From the NCBI RefSeq assembly GCF_000265295.1, contig NC_018002.1, positions 1 through 64,000 on the forward strand: a stretch of DNA of 64,000 nucleotides, read 5' to 3'. The notes under the pieces were generated by a model, which worked only from the letters and a program-made list of their open reading frames with translations, did not search any database and was not told where the DNA came from. Below, one piece after another: positions 48,405-62,137 of the stretch (positions are counted from its first letter, which is position 1; each line of letters opens with the position of its first letter). Both the position numbers and the translations under genes were made by a program. This stretch comes from Sulfurospirillum barnesii SES-3 (lineage in GTDB: Bacteria; Campylobacterota; Campylobacteria; Campylobacterales; Sulfurospirillaceae).

Positions 48405-50489
48405 ATGGAACATGTGGATGTGATTGATAGCGTGTGTACCTATTGTGGGGTTGGATGTGATATTAGTGCGAGTGTGAAAGAGAATAAAATCGTTGATATT
48501 TCAGCGCATCCTGAGGGAGTTGTGTCGCAAGGCAATTTATGTGTAAAGGGCAAATACGGGTATGCGTTTTTAGATGCGCATGACCGCTTAAGAGTACCTC
48601 GTATACGCAAACGGTTTTTAGAAGATAACCCTAAAATTTATGAAGCCATTGCGTTACATGTAAAAGAATTGGACTCTACATGGGTTGAAACCACGCTCGA
48701 TGCTGCCACCACAGCGGCAAGCATGAAACTTCAAGAGATTCAAGAAAATTATGGGGCAAAAAGTATCTGCTCCATTGGAGGAGCTCGAACCTCGTGTGAG
48801 AGTTCGTATTTGCTTCAAAAATTCACCCGCCAAACGCTAGGCTCTCCACACGTAGACAACTGTGCACGCATTTGCCATGCACCAAGCCTTAAAGGGATGC
48901 GAACGACCATTGGTGAGGGGGCGGCAACCAATCCGTATAATGACATCTACAATGCCGAATTTATGATCGTGTTTGGTTCAAACACCACCGAAGCCCATCC
49001 TATTATTGCCAATCGTATTGTGGATGTGGCGGGTAAACATGATAATCTAGCTGTATTTGATGTGCGAGAAATTACCCTGCACCGCTTTGCTAAATACAAA
49101 GGGATTATTCCGCATGAAGCCAATTTACTCGTTTTAAATATGATGGCGTATGTCATCATCACCGAAGAGCTGTACAATGAGCACTTTTTAGCAGATAGAA
49201 CCAAAGGATTTGAGGATTTTAAAGCAAAAATTCTAAATGATCCGTATGCGAATCCTAGCTATTTTGAGAAGCTTGAGGGGTATGAAAGCTTAAGTAAGCT
49301 TATTCCTAAAGTTGCCCGTGAGTATGCTCTGAAAAAGTCGATGATTTTTTGGGGTTTGGGTGTTACCGAACACATTGATGGCTCGTATGCAGTTATGGCG
49401 ATTACCCATTTAGCCTTGATGACAGGTAATGTGGGAAAACAAGGTGCTGGGCTTATGCCCCTTCGTGGACAAAATAATGTTCAAGGTGCCTGTGATATGG
49501 GCATGCTTCCTTACTATGAGCCTGATTATCAAGTGCCAAAAGAGATAGGCTTAATGACCCCTCAATTGGTGGATGAAATGTTAGAGGGACGTATCAAAGC
49601 GGTGATGAATATGGGTGAAGATTTGACCCATGTTCACCCTAATAGCAATAAAATGAATCATGCACTCGATAAGGTAGAGTTCTTAATGGTGCAAGAACTT
49701 TTTATGACCGATATTGCCAAACGTGCGGATATTGTCATTGGAGTAAAATCAGCCTATGAAAAAACGGGCGTGTATGTGAATGCCATGCGCCGACTTCACC
49801 TTTCTCAACCGCTTGTTACATCGGATTTGCCTGATGATTGGGAAGTGATTAAGCTGGTGGCAAACAAAATGGGTGCCGCATATGCTTACGAAGATTCTAA
49901 GCAAATTTGGGATGAGGTGCGAGAAGTAGCGTACCGACGTTTTTCAGGTGCTAGCTATAACAGACTCGAGCGTCACCGCATTCGTGGGCTTCAATGGCCC
50001 GTTCACACGGAGGATACGCCTATTTTACATCAGCTAGACTTTAGAACGGAAGATGGTTATGGAGAGTTTCATTACCATCAATATGAACTAAGAGGGATGG
50101 TAGAAGAGTTACTAGAGAAGCGCTTAAGAGGGTATTATCTCACCACAGGCAGAACCCTATCTCAGTACAATAACGCTTCGCAGACCAGTCGCTGTGAAAA
50201 ACTCAACAAACGCTATGATGAGACCATTTTACTTGTGCATGAAGATGACGCAAAAGATTTTACGAGTGATCGGGTGATGCTAAAAACTGCTTTTGGACAA
50301 AGCGCACCCATTAGCATTAAATTTACCGATAAAATAAAACCCAAAACACTGTTTTGTACTTTTCATCATGGAAAATCAGGCATTAATCGCCTCTTTGGCG
50401 ATAAAAGCGATGTCTTTACGATGACTGCTGCATTTAAGTCCATTAAAGTGGAAATTATGAACGATGAAGATCCTAAAGATACTTTTTAA
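48405..50489 (+). CDS. Molybdopterin formate dehydrogenase, catalytic subunit (FdhF-like, Cys form)
   Basis: The 694-residue oxidoreductase binds an N-terminal [4Fe-4S] cluster (CTYCGVGC...CVKG) and a bis-molybdopterin cofactor. The active-site segment NCARICHAPS corresponds to CARVUHGPS of E. coli FdhF, with Cys157 in place of selenocysteine. There is no signal peptide, so it is cytoplasmic. No electron-transfer subunit follows, only tRNA genes, so its partner must be elsewhere. A palindrome at 48654 encodes LHVKEL. Confidence 0.85.
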   Translation: MEHVDVIDSVCTYCGVGCDISASVKENKIVDISAHPEGVVSQGNLCVKGKYGYAFLDAHDRLRVPRIRKRFLEDNPKIYEAIALHVKELDSTWVETTLDAATTAASMKLQEIQENYGAKSICSIGGARTSCESSYLLQKFTRQTLGSPHVDNCARICHAPSLKGMRTTIGEGAATNPYNDIYNAEFMIVFGSNTTEAHPIIANRIVDVAGKHDNLAVFDVREITLHRFAKYKGIIPHEANLLVLNMMAYVIITEELYNEHFLADRTKGFEDFKAKILNDPYANPSYFEKLEGYESLSKLIPKVAREYALKKSMIFWGLGVTEHIDGSYAVMAITHLALMTGNVGKQGAGLMPLRGQNNVQGACDMGMLPYYEPDYQVPKEIGLMTPQLVDEMLEGRIKAVMNMGEDLTHVHPNSNKMNHALDKVEFLMVQELFMTDIAKRADIVIGVKSAYEKTGVYVNAMRRLHLSQPLVTSDLPDDWEVIKLVANKMGAAYAYEDSKQIWDEVREVAYRRFSGASYNRLERHRIRGLQWPVHTEDTPILHQLDFRTEDGYGEFHYHQYELRGMVEELLEKRLRGYYLTTGRTLSQYNNASQTSRCEKLNKRYDETILLVHEDDAKDFTSDRVMLKTAFGQSAPISIKFTDKIKPKTLFCTFHHGKSGINRLFGDKSDVFTMTAAFKSIKVEIMNDEDPKDTF

Positions 50490-50525
50490 AAAAAGAGATA
50501 ATTAAAGTGATTATTTTTAAAGGAG

Positions 50526-50613
50526 TGGCCGGGAGAGAGGGATTTGAACCCCCGGAGGTATTACCCTCAACGGTTTTCAAGACCGCCGCATTAAGCCGCT
50601 CTGCCATCTCCCG
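50526..50613 (-). tRNA. tRNA-Ser(TGA)
   Basis: CGGGAGA acceptor, anticodon loop CTTGAAA (TGA), a long variable arm and TCTCCCG-G-CCA on the minus strand. It is the last of four tRNAs read from one promoter. Confidence 0.96.
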
Positions 50614-50645
50614 ACAGATAAAGTAGTGATTGTAAAATTTTAAGG

Positions 50646-50722
50646 TGGAGGCGACACCCGGATTTGAACCGGGGATCAAGGCTTTGCAGGCCCATGCCTT
50701 ACCGCTTGGCTATATCGCCGCC
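50646..50722 (-). tRNA. tRNA-Cys(GCA)
   Basis: GGCGGCG acceptor, anticodon loop CTGCAAA (GCA), T loop TTCAAAT and TGTCGCC-T-CCA on the minus strand; the CCA is encoded. Confidence 0.96.
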
Positions 50723-50739
50723 GAATCCATATAAAGTGG

Positions 50740-50827
50740 TGGTGCCCGGAGCCGGATTTGAACCGGCACAGGAAAAACTCCCGAGGGATTTTAAGTCCCT
50801 TGCGTCTACCAATTTCGCCATCCGGGC
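50740..50827 (-). tRNA. tRNA-Leu(TAA)
   Basis: GCCCGGA acceptor, anticodon loop CTTAAAA (TAA), a long variable arm and TCCGGGC-A-CCA on the minus strand. Confidence 0.96.
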
Positions 50828-50851
50828 GACGCTTTTCTTTTTTATAACGTA

Positions 50852-50926
<75 letters not shown>

Positions 50927-50944
50927 ATCTAAAAAAGAGATGAG

Positions 50945-50973
50945 AGTATATCAATTTTTTTTTAAAATGTAAA
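50945..50973 (-). promoter_or_regulatory. Predicted promoter of the tRNA array
   Basis: On the minus strand TTTACA (50973-50968) and TATACT (50950-50945) are 17 bases apart, with an A/T-only spacer core. The first tRNA begins about 20 bases downstream. Confidence 0.7.
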
Positions 50974-51055
50974 GCTATTTTGAGAAATTCTTTTACATGT
51001 AATGTTTTTTAGGGTCGTTTTGCTATACTTTTGAAAAATTTTTAAGGATAAAATG

Positions 51056-52735
51056 ATGCGTAGTGATCAGGTAAAAAAAGGGTATAACAGAGCGCCTCAT
51101 CGAAGTTTGTTTCGAGCAACGGGGTTGAAGGATGAAGATTTTAGTAAGCCATTTATTGGGGTTGCCAATTCCTATATTGATATTATTCCTGGACACTTTT
51201 TTTTACATGAATACGGAGTGATTATTAAAGACGAGATTCGCAAAAATGGCTGTGTTCCCTTTGAATTTAACACCATTGGGGTAGATGATGGCATTGCAAT
51301 GGGGCATGATGGCATGCTTTATTCACTTCCCAGTCGTGAGATTATTGCCAATTCAATTGAAACGATGATGAACGCACACAAGCTTGATGCGATGATTTGT
51401 ATTCCAAACTGCGATAAAATTGTTCCAGGTATGATTATGGGTGCATTGCGTGTCAATGTTCCTACGGTTTTTGTGAGCGGTGGACCGATGAAAAAAGGGT
51501 ACACCAAAGGGGGCAGTCCTATTGATTTAGCCACAGCATTTGAGGCTGTTGGAAAATTTGAAGCGGGTGAGATGAGCGAAGCAGAACTCAGTGACATTGA
51601 GTGCAATGCCTGTCCAAGTGGTGGTTCATGTTCGGGGATGTTTACGGCTAATAGTATGAATACACTCATGGAGGCGATGGGTATAGCATTACCTGGCAAT
51701 GGAACAATTCCTGCCTTAACGCCTGAGCGTGAAGTGCTTATCCGTGCGGCAGCAAAACGTGTGTGTGAAATTGCCTTAGATGAGCGATTTAACATTCGTA
51801 ACATTTTAAATGAAAAAGCCGTACGTAATGCCTTTGCAATCGATATGGCAATGGGTGGAAGTTCTAACACGGTGTTACATATGTTAGCCATTGCAAAAGA
51901 AGCTGGGGTGAACTTTAACATTAAAGATATTAACGAAATCAGCAAAAATATTTCACATATTGCAAAAATTTCTCCATCCCTTTCAACCGTGCATATGGAA
52001 GACATTAACCGAGCTGGCGGTGTGAGTGCGGTAATGAAAGAGGTGAGCCGTCGTGAGAATGGTATTTTGCATTTGGATAATTTAACGGTAACGGGCGAGA
52101 GCATGGGTGAACGCATTGCGCATGCAGAAATTAAAGATACCACGATTATTCATACCCTCGATAACCCCTATTCTAAAGTGGGGGGACTTGCTATTTTATT
52201 TGGTAATTTAGCCTTAGAGGGATGTGTGATTAAGACAGCAGGAATCACAGGTTCTCGTCATTTTATTGGTAAAGCGGTCTGTTTTGATTCGCAACAAGAG
52301 GCTATTTCTGGCATTATTGGTGGAAAAGTGCACAAAGGGGATGTGGTTGTGATTCGCTATGAGGGACCTCGTGGAGGTCCAGGTATGCAAGAGATGTTAA
52401 CGCCTACAAGTTTAATTATGGGAATGGGTTTAGGTGCAGATGTTGCCCTCATTACTGATGGTCGTTTTAGTGGTGCTACCAGAGGGTTAAGTATTGGGCA
52501 TGTGAGTCCTGAGGCGGCTGAGGGTGGACTGATAGGTTTGCTTAAGGATGGTGACACCATTCAGATTGATGTGGATGCCTATACCATTGAAGCACTCATT
52601 GATGAGGATGAACTTGCAAAACGTAAAGCGGTGTTTAAACCACACGTCAAAAAGATCGAGGGAAGTTGGTTAAAACAGTACCGTCAACTTGTGAGTAATG
52701 CAAGTCATGGGGCTGTGTTAAAGACGGGCGAATGA
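51056..52735 (+). CDS. ilvD: Dihydroxy-acid dehydratase
   Basis: IlvD converts dihydroxy-acids to 2-oxoacids in valine, leucine and isoleucine synthesis. The 559-residue protein has the Fe-S cysteines in CIPNCDKI and [17 protein letters not shown], and [17 protein letters not shown] binding Mg2+. I chose the second of two adjacent ATGs (51056) for its 7-base spacing from AAGGA and the family start MRSD. A palindrome lies upstream at 50993; TATACT at about 51023 may be the -10. It overlaps marC by 4 bases. Confidence 0.95.
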   Translation: MRSDQVKKGYNRAPHRSLFRATGLKDEDFSKPFIGVANSYIDIIPGHFFLHEYGVIIKDEIRKNGCVPFEFNTIGVDDGIAMGHDGMLYSLPSREIIANSIETMMNAHKLDAMICIPNCDKIVPGMIMGALRVNVPTVFVSGGPMKKGYTKGGSPIDLATAFEAVGKFEAGEMSEAELSDIECNACPSGGSCSGMFTANSMNTLMEAMGIALPGNGTIPALTPEREVLIRAAAKRVCEIALDERFNIRNILNEKAVRNAFAIDMAMGGSSNTVLHMLAIAKEAGVNFNIKDINEISKNISHIAKISPSLSTVHMEDINRAGGVSAVMKEVSRRENGILHLDNLTVTGESMGERIAHAEIKDTTIIHTLDNPYSKVGGLAILFGNLALEGCVIKTAGITGSRHFIGKAVCFDSQQEAISGIIGGKVHKGDVVVIRYEGPRGGPGMQEMLTPTSLIMGMGLGADVALITDGRFSGATRGLSIGHVSPEAAEGGLIGLLKDGDTIQIDVDAYTIEALIDEDELAKRKAVFKPHVKKIEGSWLKQYRQLVSNASHGAVLKTGE

Positions 52736-53373
52736 TGGTCGATTTTTTTAATCTCCTGCTTCAATACACGATCACTATTATTGCTATTGTTGATCCTTTG
52801 GGGGTGAGTGCAATTATGCTCTCCCTTCTGCCTCAAAATACCACCAAAGAGCATATTAATAAGATTGCAGCCAAAGCGACGATGACTATTATCGTCGCTT
52901 TTTTTGTTGTCTTATTGAGTGGAAATTTTTTACTCAATCTTTTTGGCATTGAAATTGATTCGCTTAAAGTGATGGGTGGTATTATTTTGCTTTTAACGGC
53001 GATTAAAATGGTGCAAGGCTCTATGGAGTCTAAAAATCAAACGGAAGAAGAACGCCAAGAGGCAATTAAAAATGATGAATTTTCTATTATTCCTTTGGGC
53101 ATTCCCATTACGTTTGGACCAGGTGTGTTTGCAACGATTATTATTTTGCGGGGAGAACATTTAGAAATGCTCTCTTTAAGTGCGTTAGTGTTAGCCTATT
53201 TGATTGTGGCATTAAGTGTCTATCTCGCCTTTAAAAACAGTATTTATATTCGTAAATATTTGGGTATCACGGGGCAGAAAATTGTGAGTCGTTTAATGGG
53301 GCTGATTGTAGGGGCTATTGCTGTGCAGTTTATTGTAGGTGGTGTGAGTGTGTTAGTGAAGCATTACATGTAA
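52732..53373 (+). CDS. MarC/NAAT-family membrane protein
   Basis: The 213-residue protein has six predicted helices and the MarC motifs [12 protein letters not shown] and [17 protein letters not shown]. Despite the name, no drug-resistance role is established for the family. It overlaps ilvD (ATGA). Its final codons, Tyr-Met-stop, lie within a TTACATGTAA palindrome. Confidence 0.85.
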   Translation: MMVDFFNLLLQYTITIIAIVDPLGVSAIMLSLLPQNTTKEHINKIAAKATMTIIVAFFVVLLSGNFLLNLFGIEIDSLKVMGGIILLLTAIKMVQGSMESKNQTEEERQEAIKNDEFSIIPLGIPITFGPGVFATIIILRGEHLEMLSLSALVLAYLIVALSVYLAFKNSIYIRKYLGITGQKIVSRLMGLIVGAIAVQFIVGGVSVLVKHYM

Positions 53374-53385
53374 ACAGGAGAAGAG

Positions 53386-53598
53386 ATGAATCAAGGCGGT
53401 TGGAGCTGTCCGCACGATAGAGATGGGCTTTGTCATATCATCAAACAAGAGTGCGATCCTGGGCATAAAGGGTGCGTTTTGTATGGAAAAGTGAAATTTT
53501 CTTCACAAGAGAGTCCTTCGAATGAGGCATTTGAAAAACGAATGGAGCGTAGAATGCGTCAGTTTCTCAACAAAGAGGCACCGACACAAGAGCCATAA
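53386..53598 (+). CDS. Small cysteine-rich protein, 70 aa
   Basis: I do not recognise this gene. The first 33 residues contain four Cys (SCPHDRDGLCHIIKQECDPGHKGC), spaced as in small zinc- or cluster-binding proteins, and the rest is charged and helical. AGGAG precedes the ATG, 12 bases after marC, so it belongs to the ilvD-marC transcript. Confidence 0.7.
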   Translation: MNQGGWSCPHDRDGLCHIIKQECDPGHKGCVLYGKVKFSSQESPSNEAFEKRMERRMRQFLNKEAPTQEP

Positions 53599-53607
53599 TG
53601 GGTATCT

Positions 53608-55281
53608 CTAGCTATTAGGATTTGGTTTATACCCAATACGATACCCACCCCAATGACGCCCTTTGACATAAATAGGCATCGAAATATCGTGCATAACATT
53701 TCCATCTTCTCTACGATACGTTTGAAGCAGTACACGTTTTTCATGGTTTGCCCCTCGTACACCTTGGTCGGTGAAAATACGTTTTGAACGGTTACCAAAG
53801 AGGTCTTTTTGATAATCTCCCGTAAGCGCTGCACGTGCGTTATGAGTCGAGATATAGCCAGATTTATGTTGTGCAACCGAATAATAGGTATTGGTGTGCT
53901 CTTTGACAATTTTATCGACAATTTCAGGAAATGTTTGGTCAGTAAACGCATCGTAGCGTGTAGTGTATTTTTGTGGATTGGTGTTAGCGATGGGTTTAAA
54001 GTTGGTATCGAAAATATCATCAACACTTAGTTTACCACTTTCAATAGCACTTTCAAAAATCGCTTCAATACTCTTTTTTGCCCACAAACACAGTGTGTAC
54101 ATTTTTTCATGGTACTCATCCATCGCAAAGGCACTCAAGCTCTCATGTGCCGCTTCTGCCCCCGTGATGATGGCTTTGGTTTGCCCCGATATCTCTTTCA
54201 TCTCTTTGGTGCCAGATTCGAGTTGTTCACTGATTTTGCCAATGGCATCTCGAATGGTTAAGAGTTGCTCAGAGTTGTAGTCCGAACTTTGAGCGATGGC
54301 GGAGATTTGTTCTTCAATTTTCTCGGCGTTGGTGATAAACAGTTTGATTTCATCACCGACGTGTTGCACTTTTTCACTGGCATGATTGACCTCATTTCGT
54401 AAGGCTTCAATGCTTGAAAAAACATCGTTGGTGTCTTGTTGAATCTGTTTGACAATGATGGTGACTTCGCCTGTGGATTTGGACGTACGCTCTGCCAAAC
54501 TTCTCACCTCATCGGCAACAACAGCAAAGCCTCGCCCATGCTCCCCTGCACGTGCGGCTTCAATGGCGGCGTTGAGGGCTAACAGATTGGTTTGATCAGC
54601 AATATCATCAATGACGGTGGTGACATTTTGAATCGTGATAGATTTTTCACGTAAATCATTCACTTTTGAAGAGGCATCGGCGGTTTGGGTATTAATATTG
54701 CCCATCTTTTGGATGATTTCATTAAGCTCTTCAATGCTTTTTTTGCTCTCGCTCATGGAGAGTTTCGCAAAATTTGAAGCCTCTTGTGAATTAGTACTGA
54801 CACGATTAACGTGTTCAAAAATATTTTGCGCTGAGGCTGAGATTTCTGAGATGCCTTGAGCTTTTTCTTCCAGTTTTTTTGACATGGCATCGATGGAAAA
54901 CATCAGCTGTGCGGTCGCAATGGAGTTTTTACCTGCACTTTGGGAGTAGTTTTCGCTTAAGTGGGTGAGAATGCCGATGAGGTTGTAAATTTTTTGAAAT
55001 AAAGCAGCGATAAAAGGGTAATTTTGACTTACATGTAAAAAGGTTTGTTTGCTTGCTTCACGTTCACTTTTTTCACGGACTTCTAGGTTTTCAATGGCTT
55101 TAAAAGCATTCTGCAAAGGTTTGAACAGTAAAAAATAAACACTCCCAAAAGCGCTTAAAAGAACTAGAAAACCTAGAAGTGCGATGATTGTAGTGTTGGA
55201 AATAAAATATGAAAGAGCAATCAGCCCTAAAAAAAGAAGACTAAAAAAGATAATGAGCTTTACAAAGTAGGCGTGTATCAT
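53608..55281 (-). CDS. Membrane methyl-accepting chemotaxis protein with C-terminal sensor domain
   Basis: The 557-residue receptor has two membrane helices in the first 55 residues and almost no periplasmic loop. A coiled-coil signalling domain with [20 protein letters not shown] follows. A cytoplasmic C-terminal domain of about 150 residues then shows [51 protein letters not shown] in short segments. The sensor is thus inside the cell and after the signalling hairpin, an uncommon order. The ligand is unknown. Confidence 0.85.
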   Translation of the reverse strand: MIHAYFVKLIIFFSLLFLGLIALSYFISNTTIIALLGFLVLLSAFGSVYFLLFKPLQNAFKAIENLEVREKSEREASKQTFLHVSQNYPFIAALFQKIYNLIGILTHLSENYSQSAGKNSIATAQLMFSIDAMSKKLEEKAQGISEISASAQNIFEHVNRVSTNSQEASNFAKLSMSESKKSIEELNEIIQKMGNINTQTADASSKVNDLREKSITIQNVTTVIDDIADQTNLLALNAAIEAARAGEHGRGFAVVADEVRSLAERTSKSTGEVTIIVKQIQQDTNDVFSSIEALRNEVNHASEKVQHVGDEIKLFITNAEKIEEQISAIAQSSDYNSEQLLTIRDAIGKISEQLESGTKEMKEISGQTKAIITGAEAAHESLSAFAMDEYHEKMYTLCLWAKKSIEAIFESAIESGKLSVDDIFDTNFKPIANTNPQKYTTRYDAFTDQTFPEIVDKIVKEHTNTYYSVAQHKSGYISTHNARAALTGDYQKDLFGNRSKRIFTDQGVRGANHEKRVLLQTYRREDGNVMHDISMPIYVKGRHWGGYRIGYKPNPNS

Positions 55282-55464
55282 GGTGTGAAACCTTTACATG
55301 TAAAAGTAGTTTAGGAATTTTCAGCGTATCAAATTTCGTATGATAATGGTATGAAATGACAAAACTAGACCCTCTTTTAAAGCAAAAAATGCGTATTTTT
55401 TACACGCATAGAAAAAAGCGAAAAATTAGGCTAAAATTTCACATAAAATTTTTAGGAGAATCGA

Positions 55465-56334
55465 GTGTCAAGTGCCTCAAAATACAGCAAAATTAATAAT
55501 CTAAAATCCGTTAAAAAATGCCTCTTCCCAGCAGCAGGCTATGGAACACGTTTTCTTCCCGCAACCAAAGCAATGCCAAAAGAGATGTTGCCTGTTTTAA
55601 CTAAACCTCTTATTCAATACGGTGTGGAAGAAGCTGTGAGTGCAGGTATTGACACGATGGCTATTGTAACAGGTCGTGGTAAAAGAGCCATTGAAGACCA
55701 TTTTGACGTGAGCTATGAGCTTGAGCATCAAATTAAAGGAACCTCCAAAGAGAGTTACCTCACTGAAATTAGAAATTTGATTGATAATTGTACCTTTAGT
55801 TACACAAGACAAGTGGAGATGAAAGGATTAGGACATGCGATTTTAACGGGTAAAACACTGATTGGCGATGAACCATTTGCCGTTATTTTGGCAGATGATT
55901 TGTGTGACAATAATGAGGATGATCCTGTCTTAAAACAGATGGTTGAAGTGTATGAAAAATACCGTTGTTGCGTGGTCGCCATTGAAGAAGTGCCTAAAGA
56001 AGAGACCAATAAATACGGTGTGATTGATGGCAAAATTGTCGATGGCAATGAATCTGTGCTTCGTGTCTCTAACATGGTGGAAAAACCAGACCCAAAAGAT
56101 GCACCCACCAATTTAGCAATTATTGGACGTTATATTTTAACCCCTGATATTTTTGAAGTGATTGAAAACACAAAGCCAGGCAAAGGTGGAGAAATCCAAA
56201 TTACCGATGCTCTTTTGGAACTTGCCAAACAAGGCAAAGTCATTGCGTATAAATTCAATGGAAGACGATTTGACTGTGGTTCTATTGAAGGATTTGTTGA
56301 AGCGACTAACTACTTTCACAGCAAAACCAACTAA
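55465..56334 (+). CDS. galU: UTP-glucose-1-phosphate uridylyltransferase
   Basis: GalU makes UDP-glucose for envelope polysaccharides. The 289-residue protein shows the nucleotide-binding start FPAAGYGTRFLPATKAMPKEMLP and the sugar-site Lys in NMVEKPDPKDAP. The start is GTG 55465 after AGGAG; no ATG fits. It precedes pyrG, whose promoter carries TATAAT at 56366-56371. Confidence 0.94.
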   Translation: MSSASKYSKINNLKSVKKCLFPAAGYGTRFLPATKAMPKEMLPVLTKPLIQYGVEEAVSAGIDTMAIVTGRGKRAIEDHFDVSYELEHQIKGTSKESYLTEIRNLIDNCTFSYTRQVEMKGLGHAILTGKTLIGDEPFAVILADDLCDNNEDDPVLKQMVEVYEKYRCCVVAIEEVPKEETNKYGVIDGKIVDGNESVLRVSNMVEKPDPKDAPTNLAIIGRYILTPDIFEVIENTKPGKGGEIQITDALLELAKQGKVIAYKFNGRRFDCGSIEGFVEATNYFHSKTN

Positions 56335-56390
56335 GCAGATAAACCCTTTATTATCTTAGTTGAGATATAATCTTTCCAAAAAAATAATAG

Positions 56391-59622
<3,232 letters not shown>

Positions 59623-59628
59623 GGCTTC

Positions 59629-60288
59629 TTAATACTCTCTTCCTTCTTTGACAGGAACAAAAAGACAGGTATCTAGATTTTCTTGAATAATGCCTTCTTC
59701 GGTTTTAAGGAATCGTGTGATAATTTGCTGCTCCTCTTTTTCAATGGGTGCGACTAAAATGCCCCCAATTTTAAGCTGTTCGAAGAGCTTTTGGGGTACA
59801 TGGGGTGTTGAGGCTGAAAATAAGATACGATCATAGGGTGCAAATTCTCTCCATCCATTTTGACCATCGTCAAATCGTGTGTGAATGTTGGTGATTCCTA
59901 ATGTTTTAAAACGCTCTTTGGCTTCTTGTAGCAGTCTATCAATACGCTCAATGGTAAAAACACGGCGAATAAGTTTACTTAAAATAAGCGCTTGATACCC
60001 ACTTCCACATCCAATTTCCAAGACACTGTCCGCCCCTTTACATGTAAGCGCTTCTGTCATCTTCGCTACGGTCAGCGGTGAGCTAATCCATTGGTTGGCA
60101 GCAAGGGGAAGTGCATCGAGTTTATAAGCATGCAGACCCATTCCTTGTGGAACAAAAAGTTCTCGTTCACTTTGGCAAAAAGCATCATAGACGCTTGAAG
60201 AGAGAGGAATGATTTTGGCAATTTCATCGGCCATGCGTTTATGTTTTTGGAAGTTAATTTTTTCTCTAAAGTGAGTCGATTGAGACAT
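59629..60288 (-). CDS. pcm: Protein-L-isoaspartate O-methyltransferase
   Basis: Pcm methylates damaged isoaspartyl residues so that they can be repaired. The 219-residue protein shows SPLTVAKMTEAL, the SAM motif VLEIGCGSGYQA and the typical DGQNGW and RILFSAS segments. Its start lies 23 bases inside the nitrilase-family gene, so the two are coupled. A palindrome at 60038 encodes ALTCKGAD. Confidence 0.92.
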   Translation of the reverse strand: MSQSTHFREKINFQKHKRMADEIAKIIPLSSSVYDAFCQSERELFVPQGMGLHAYKLDALPLAANQWISSPLTVAKMTEALTCKGADSVLEIGCGSGYQALILSKLIRRVFTIERIDRLLQEAKERFKTLGITNIHTRFDDGQNGWREFAPYDRILFSASTPHVPQKLFEQLKIGGILVAPIEKEEQQIITRFLKTEEGIIQENLDTCLFVPVKEGREY

Positions 60289-61006
60289 TATGGTTTATTC
60301 CTACATCAAGGTATCGTCGCATCTTTTTGATTTCAAATCTATCAAAAGGATACATTATCAGGCTTTGTGCATCATCGCTTGTGACATGACCAAACGCAGA
60401 GATGATGGCACTGCTCTTTGCCATCGTTTCGTCTGCACTGTTGGCACATAAGACGAAGGCTTGATTGGCAATGGCAAGTGCTCTTGTAAGCACTTCAAAA
60501 TGCATCTTACGCTCTTTCCCCCAATACGCAGGGATAAGAATAAGGTCTGCTCCTTTGATCTGTTCCCAAAGGTTTGTAAAGCGAAGCTCAAAGCAAATAA
60601 GCACAGCAATTTTTATTCCATTAAGTTCAACGATACCAATGTTATCAGGAACTCCTGCCCTAAAATGGTGCTCTTCTTTTCCAAGTGGAAATAATTTTGT
60701 TTTGGCTTGTGTGTAAATAAGCTTTCCATCATGAAAGAGTTTGAAGTTATTGAGGTATCCAAGTTGTGTTTTTTCAATTAATGTTAGTGCCAGTGTTTTA
60801 CATGTAGAAAGTTTTGCTAGCTCTGGAAGGGTGCGCTCTGAAAACTGAGCTGCTTCTTCCATTCTCTCATAAGGGTAAGCGCTTAAACACAATTCAGGGG
60901 CTAAGACAATACTCTTATGAGGTGTTTGCGCCACAAGATGCTTTAGGGTTTGAAAATTCTCATCAAACGAGTGCTTCTCATAAGCAAATTGTAGGGCGCA
61001 GAGCAT
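60266..61006 (-). CDS. Carbon-nitrogen hydrolase (nitrilase family)
   Basis: The 246-residue amidase-like protein has the Glu-Lys-Cys triad in APELCLSAYP, AKTKLFPLG and VLICFELRF. The natural substrate is unknown; omega-amidase or N-carbamoyl hydrolase roles are possible. ATG 61006 is chosen because the family starts here; the longer in-frame start at 61147 would lie inside nrdB. It begins a few bases beyond the nrdB stop and overlaps pcm. Confidence 0.82.
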   Translation of the reverse strand: MLCALQFAYEKHSFDENFQTLKHLVAQTPHKSIVLAPELCLSAYPYERMEEAAQFSERTLPELAKLSTCKTLALTLIEKTQLGYLNNFKLFHDGKLIYTQAKTKLFPLGKEEHHFRAGVPDNIGIVELNGIKIAVLICFELRFTNLWEQIKGADLILIPAYWGKERKMHFEVLTRALAIANQAFVLCANSADETMAKSSAIISAFGHVTSDDAQSLIMYPFDRFEIKKMRRYLDVGINHNVSIDSL

Positions 61007-61010
61007 AGGA

Positions 61011-62051
61011 TTAGAAGTCATCAAACGAGAGGCTTCCTTTACTGTAGTTAGAGACATTGCCCTCAAAAAAGTTTGTTTTTTGGTCATTGAATTTTGAGAA
61101 ATCATCGACCCACTTGATAGGATGACTGGCATTGTAAAGTTTATCAAAACCTACAGCACTCAAGCGATCATCAACAAGGTAATGAATATAGGTTTCGATA
61201 ATATCATCGGTAAAACCCATAATTTGGTTTTGTGTGATGTATTTTCCCCACTCAATCTCTAAATCACCCGCTTTTTGAAACATTTCATACACTTTTTCTT
61301 TTAAGTCATCCGTGAAAAGCTCAGGACGCTCTTTTTTCGTACTGTTAATCATATTTTGGAAGAGTAACAAGTGCGTAATTTCATCTCGTTGGATAAAACG
61401 AATCATTTGGGCACTTCCGAGCATTCTACCTGTGCGTGCAAGGGCGTAAATAGCGGTAAATCCAGAGTAAAAGTAGATACCTTCTAAGATTTGATTGGCA
61501 AACATGGCAAGCACAAGCTTCTCTTCGGTCACATCTCCTGCTAATTCTTCATACACACTTGAAATATAATCATTTTTACGGCGCAATACCTCGTCGTGTT
61601 TTTCCATTTCATAAATTAAATCGGTGTTGTCACAAATCGCCTCAACCATTACGGCGTATGATTTTGAGTGATTCGCCTCTTCATAAGCTTGGCGTGAGAG
61701 GCATGCGTTAATTTCAGGTGCTGTGATATAGGGGTTGATGTTATCGGCTAAGTTGTTGGTTTGGAAGCTATCCATGCTAATAAGTTGTGACCACACAAGA
61801 TCATACATGCGTTTTTCAGCATCGGTGAGATTTTTGTTGTAATCAATAACATCTTTTGTGGTGTCAACCTCTTTGGGAAACCATGTGTTACCCTCCATCA
61901 TATCCCAGAGTTTGAGTGCCCATGTGTATTTTGCTTTGGTAAAATTTAAAATACCATGAGGATTTCCACCAAAAATTTTGCGATCATTTAGGCTTTCACA
62001 TGAGCTTGGATTATAGATTTTTTTGCGATCCACGAGGATTCCTTGTATCAT
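61011..62051 (-). CDS. nrdB: Ribonucleoside-diphosphate reductase class I, beta subunit
   Basis: NrdB holds the di-iron centre that starts radical chemistry in aerobic ribonucleotide reduction. The 346-residue protein shows the iron ligands in [17 protein letters not shown] and [14 protein letters not shown], and the radical Tyr region [13 protein letters not shown] 62051 is chosen since homologues begin near here. No alpha subunit gene is adjacent. It lies next to the anaerobic nrdG-nrdD genes, so both oxygen lifestyles are served from one region. Confidence 0.92.
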   Translation of the reverse strand: MIQGILVDRKKIYNPSSCESLNDRKIFGGNPHGILNFTKAKYTWALKLWDMMEGNTWFPKEVDTTKDVIDYNKNLTDAEKRMYDLVWSQLISMDSFQTNNLADNINPYITAPEINACLSRQAYEEANHSKSYAVMVEAICDNTDLIYEMEKHDEVLRRKNDYISSVYEELAGDVTEEKLVLAMFANQILEGIYFYSGFTAIYALARTGRMLGSAQMIRFIQRDEITHLLLFQNMINSTKKERPELFTDDLKEKVYEMFQKAGDLEIEWGKYITQNQIMGFTDDIIETYIHYLVDDRLSAVGFDKLYNASHPIKWVDDFSKFNDQKTNFFEGNVSNYSKGSLSFDDF

Positions 62052-62137
62052 TTTTATTGTAAAATTGACGTTACCAACAAAGTTTATAAGCAGCGTTACA
62101 AGAGCTTTGGTGGTTTGAGCTGTAAGCAATTATTGTA

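Noticed and set aside
48870-48880. Selenocysteine in the formate dehydrogenase
   Set aside because: The active-site codon is TGC (Cys157), with no in-frame TGA and no SECIS-like hairpin needed.
51319-52143. 274-codon minus-strand frame within ilvD
   Set aside because: It is an antisense shadow of a highly conserved gene and its translation resembles no family.
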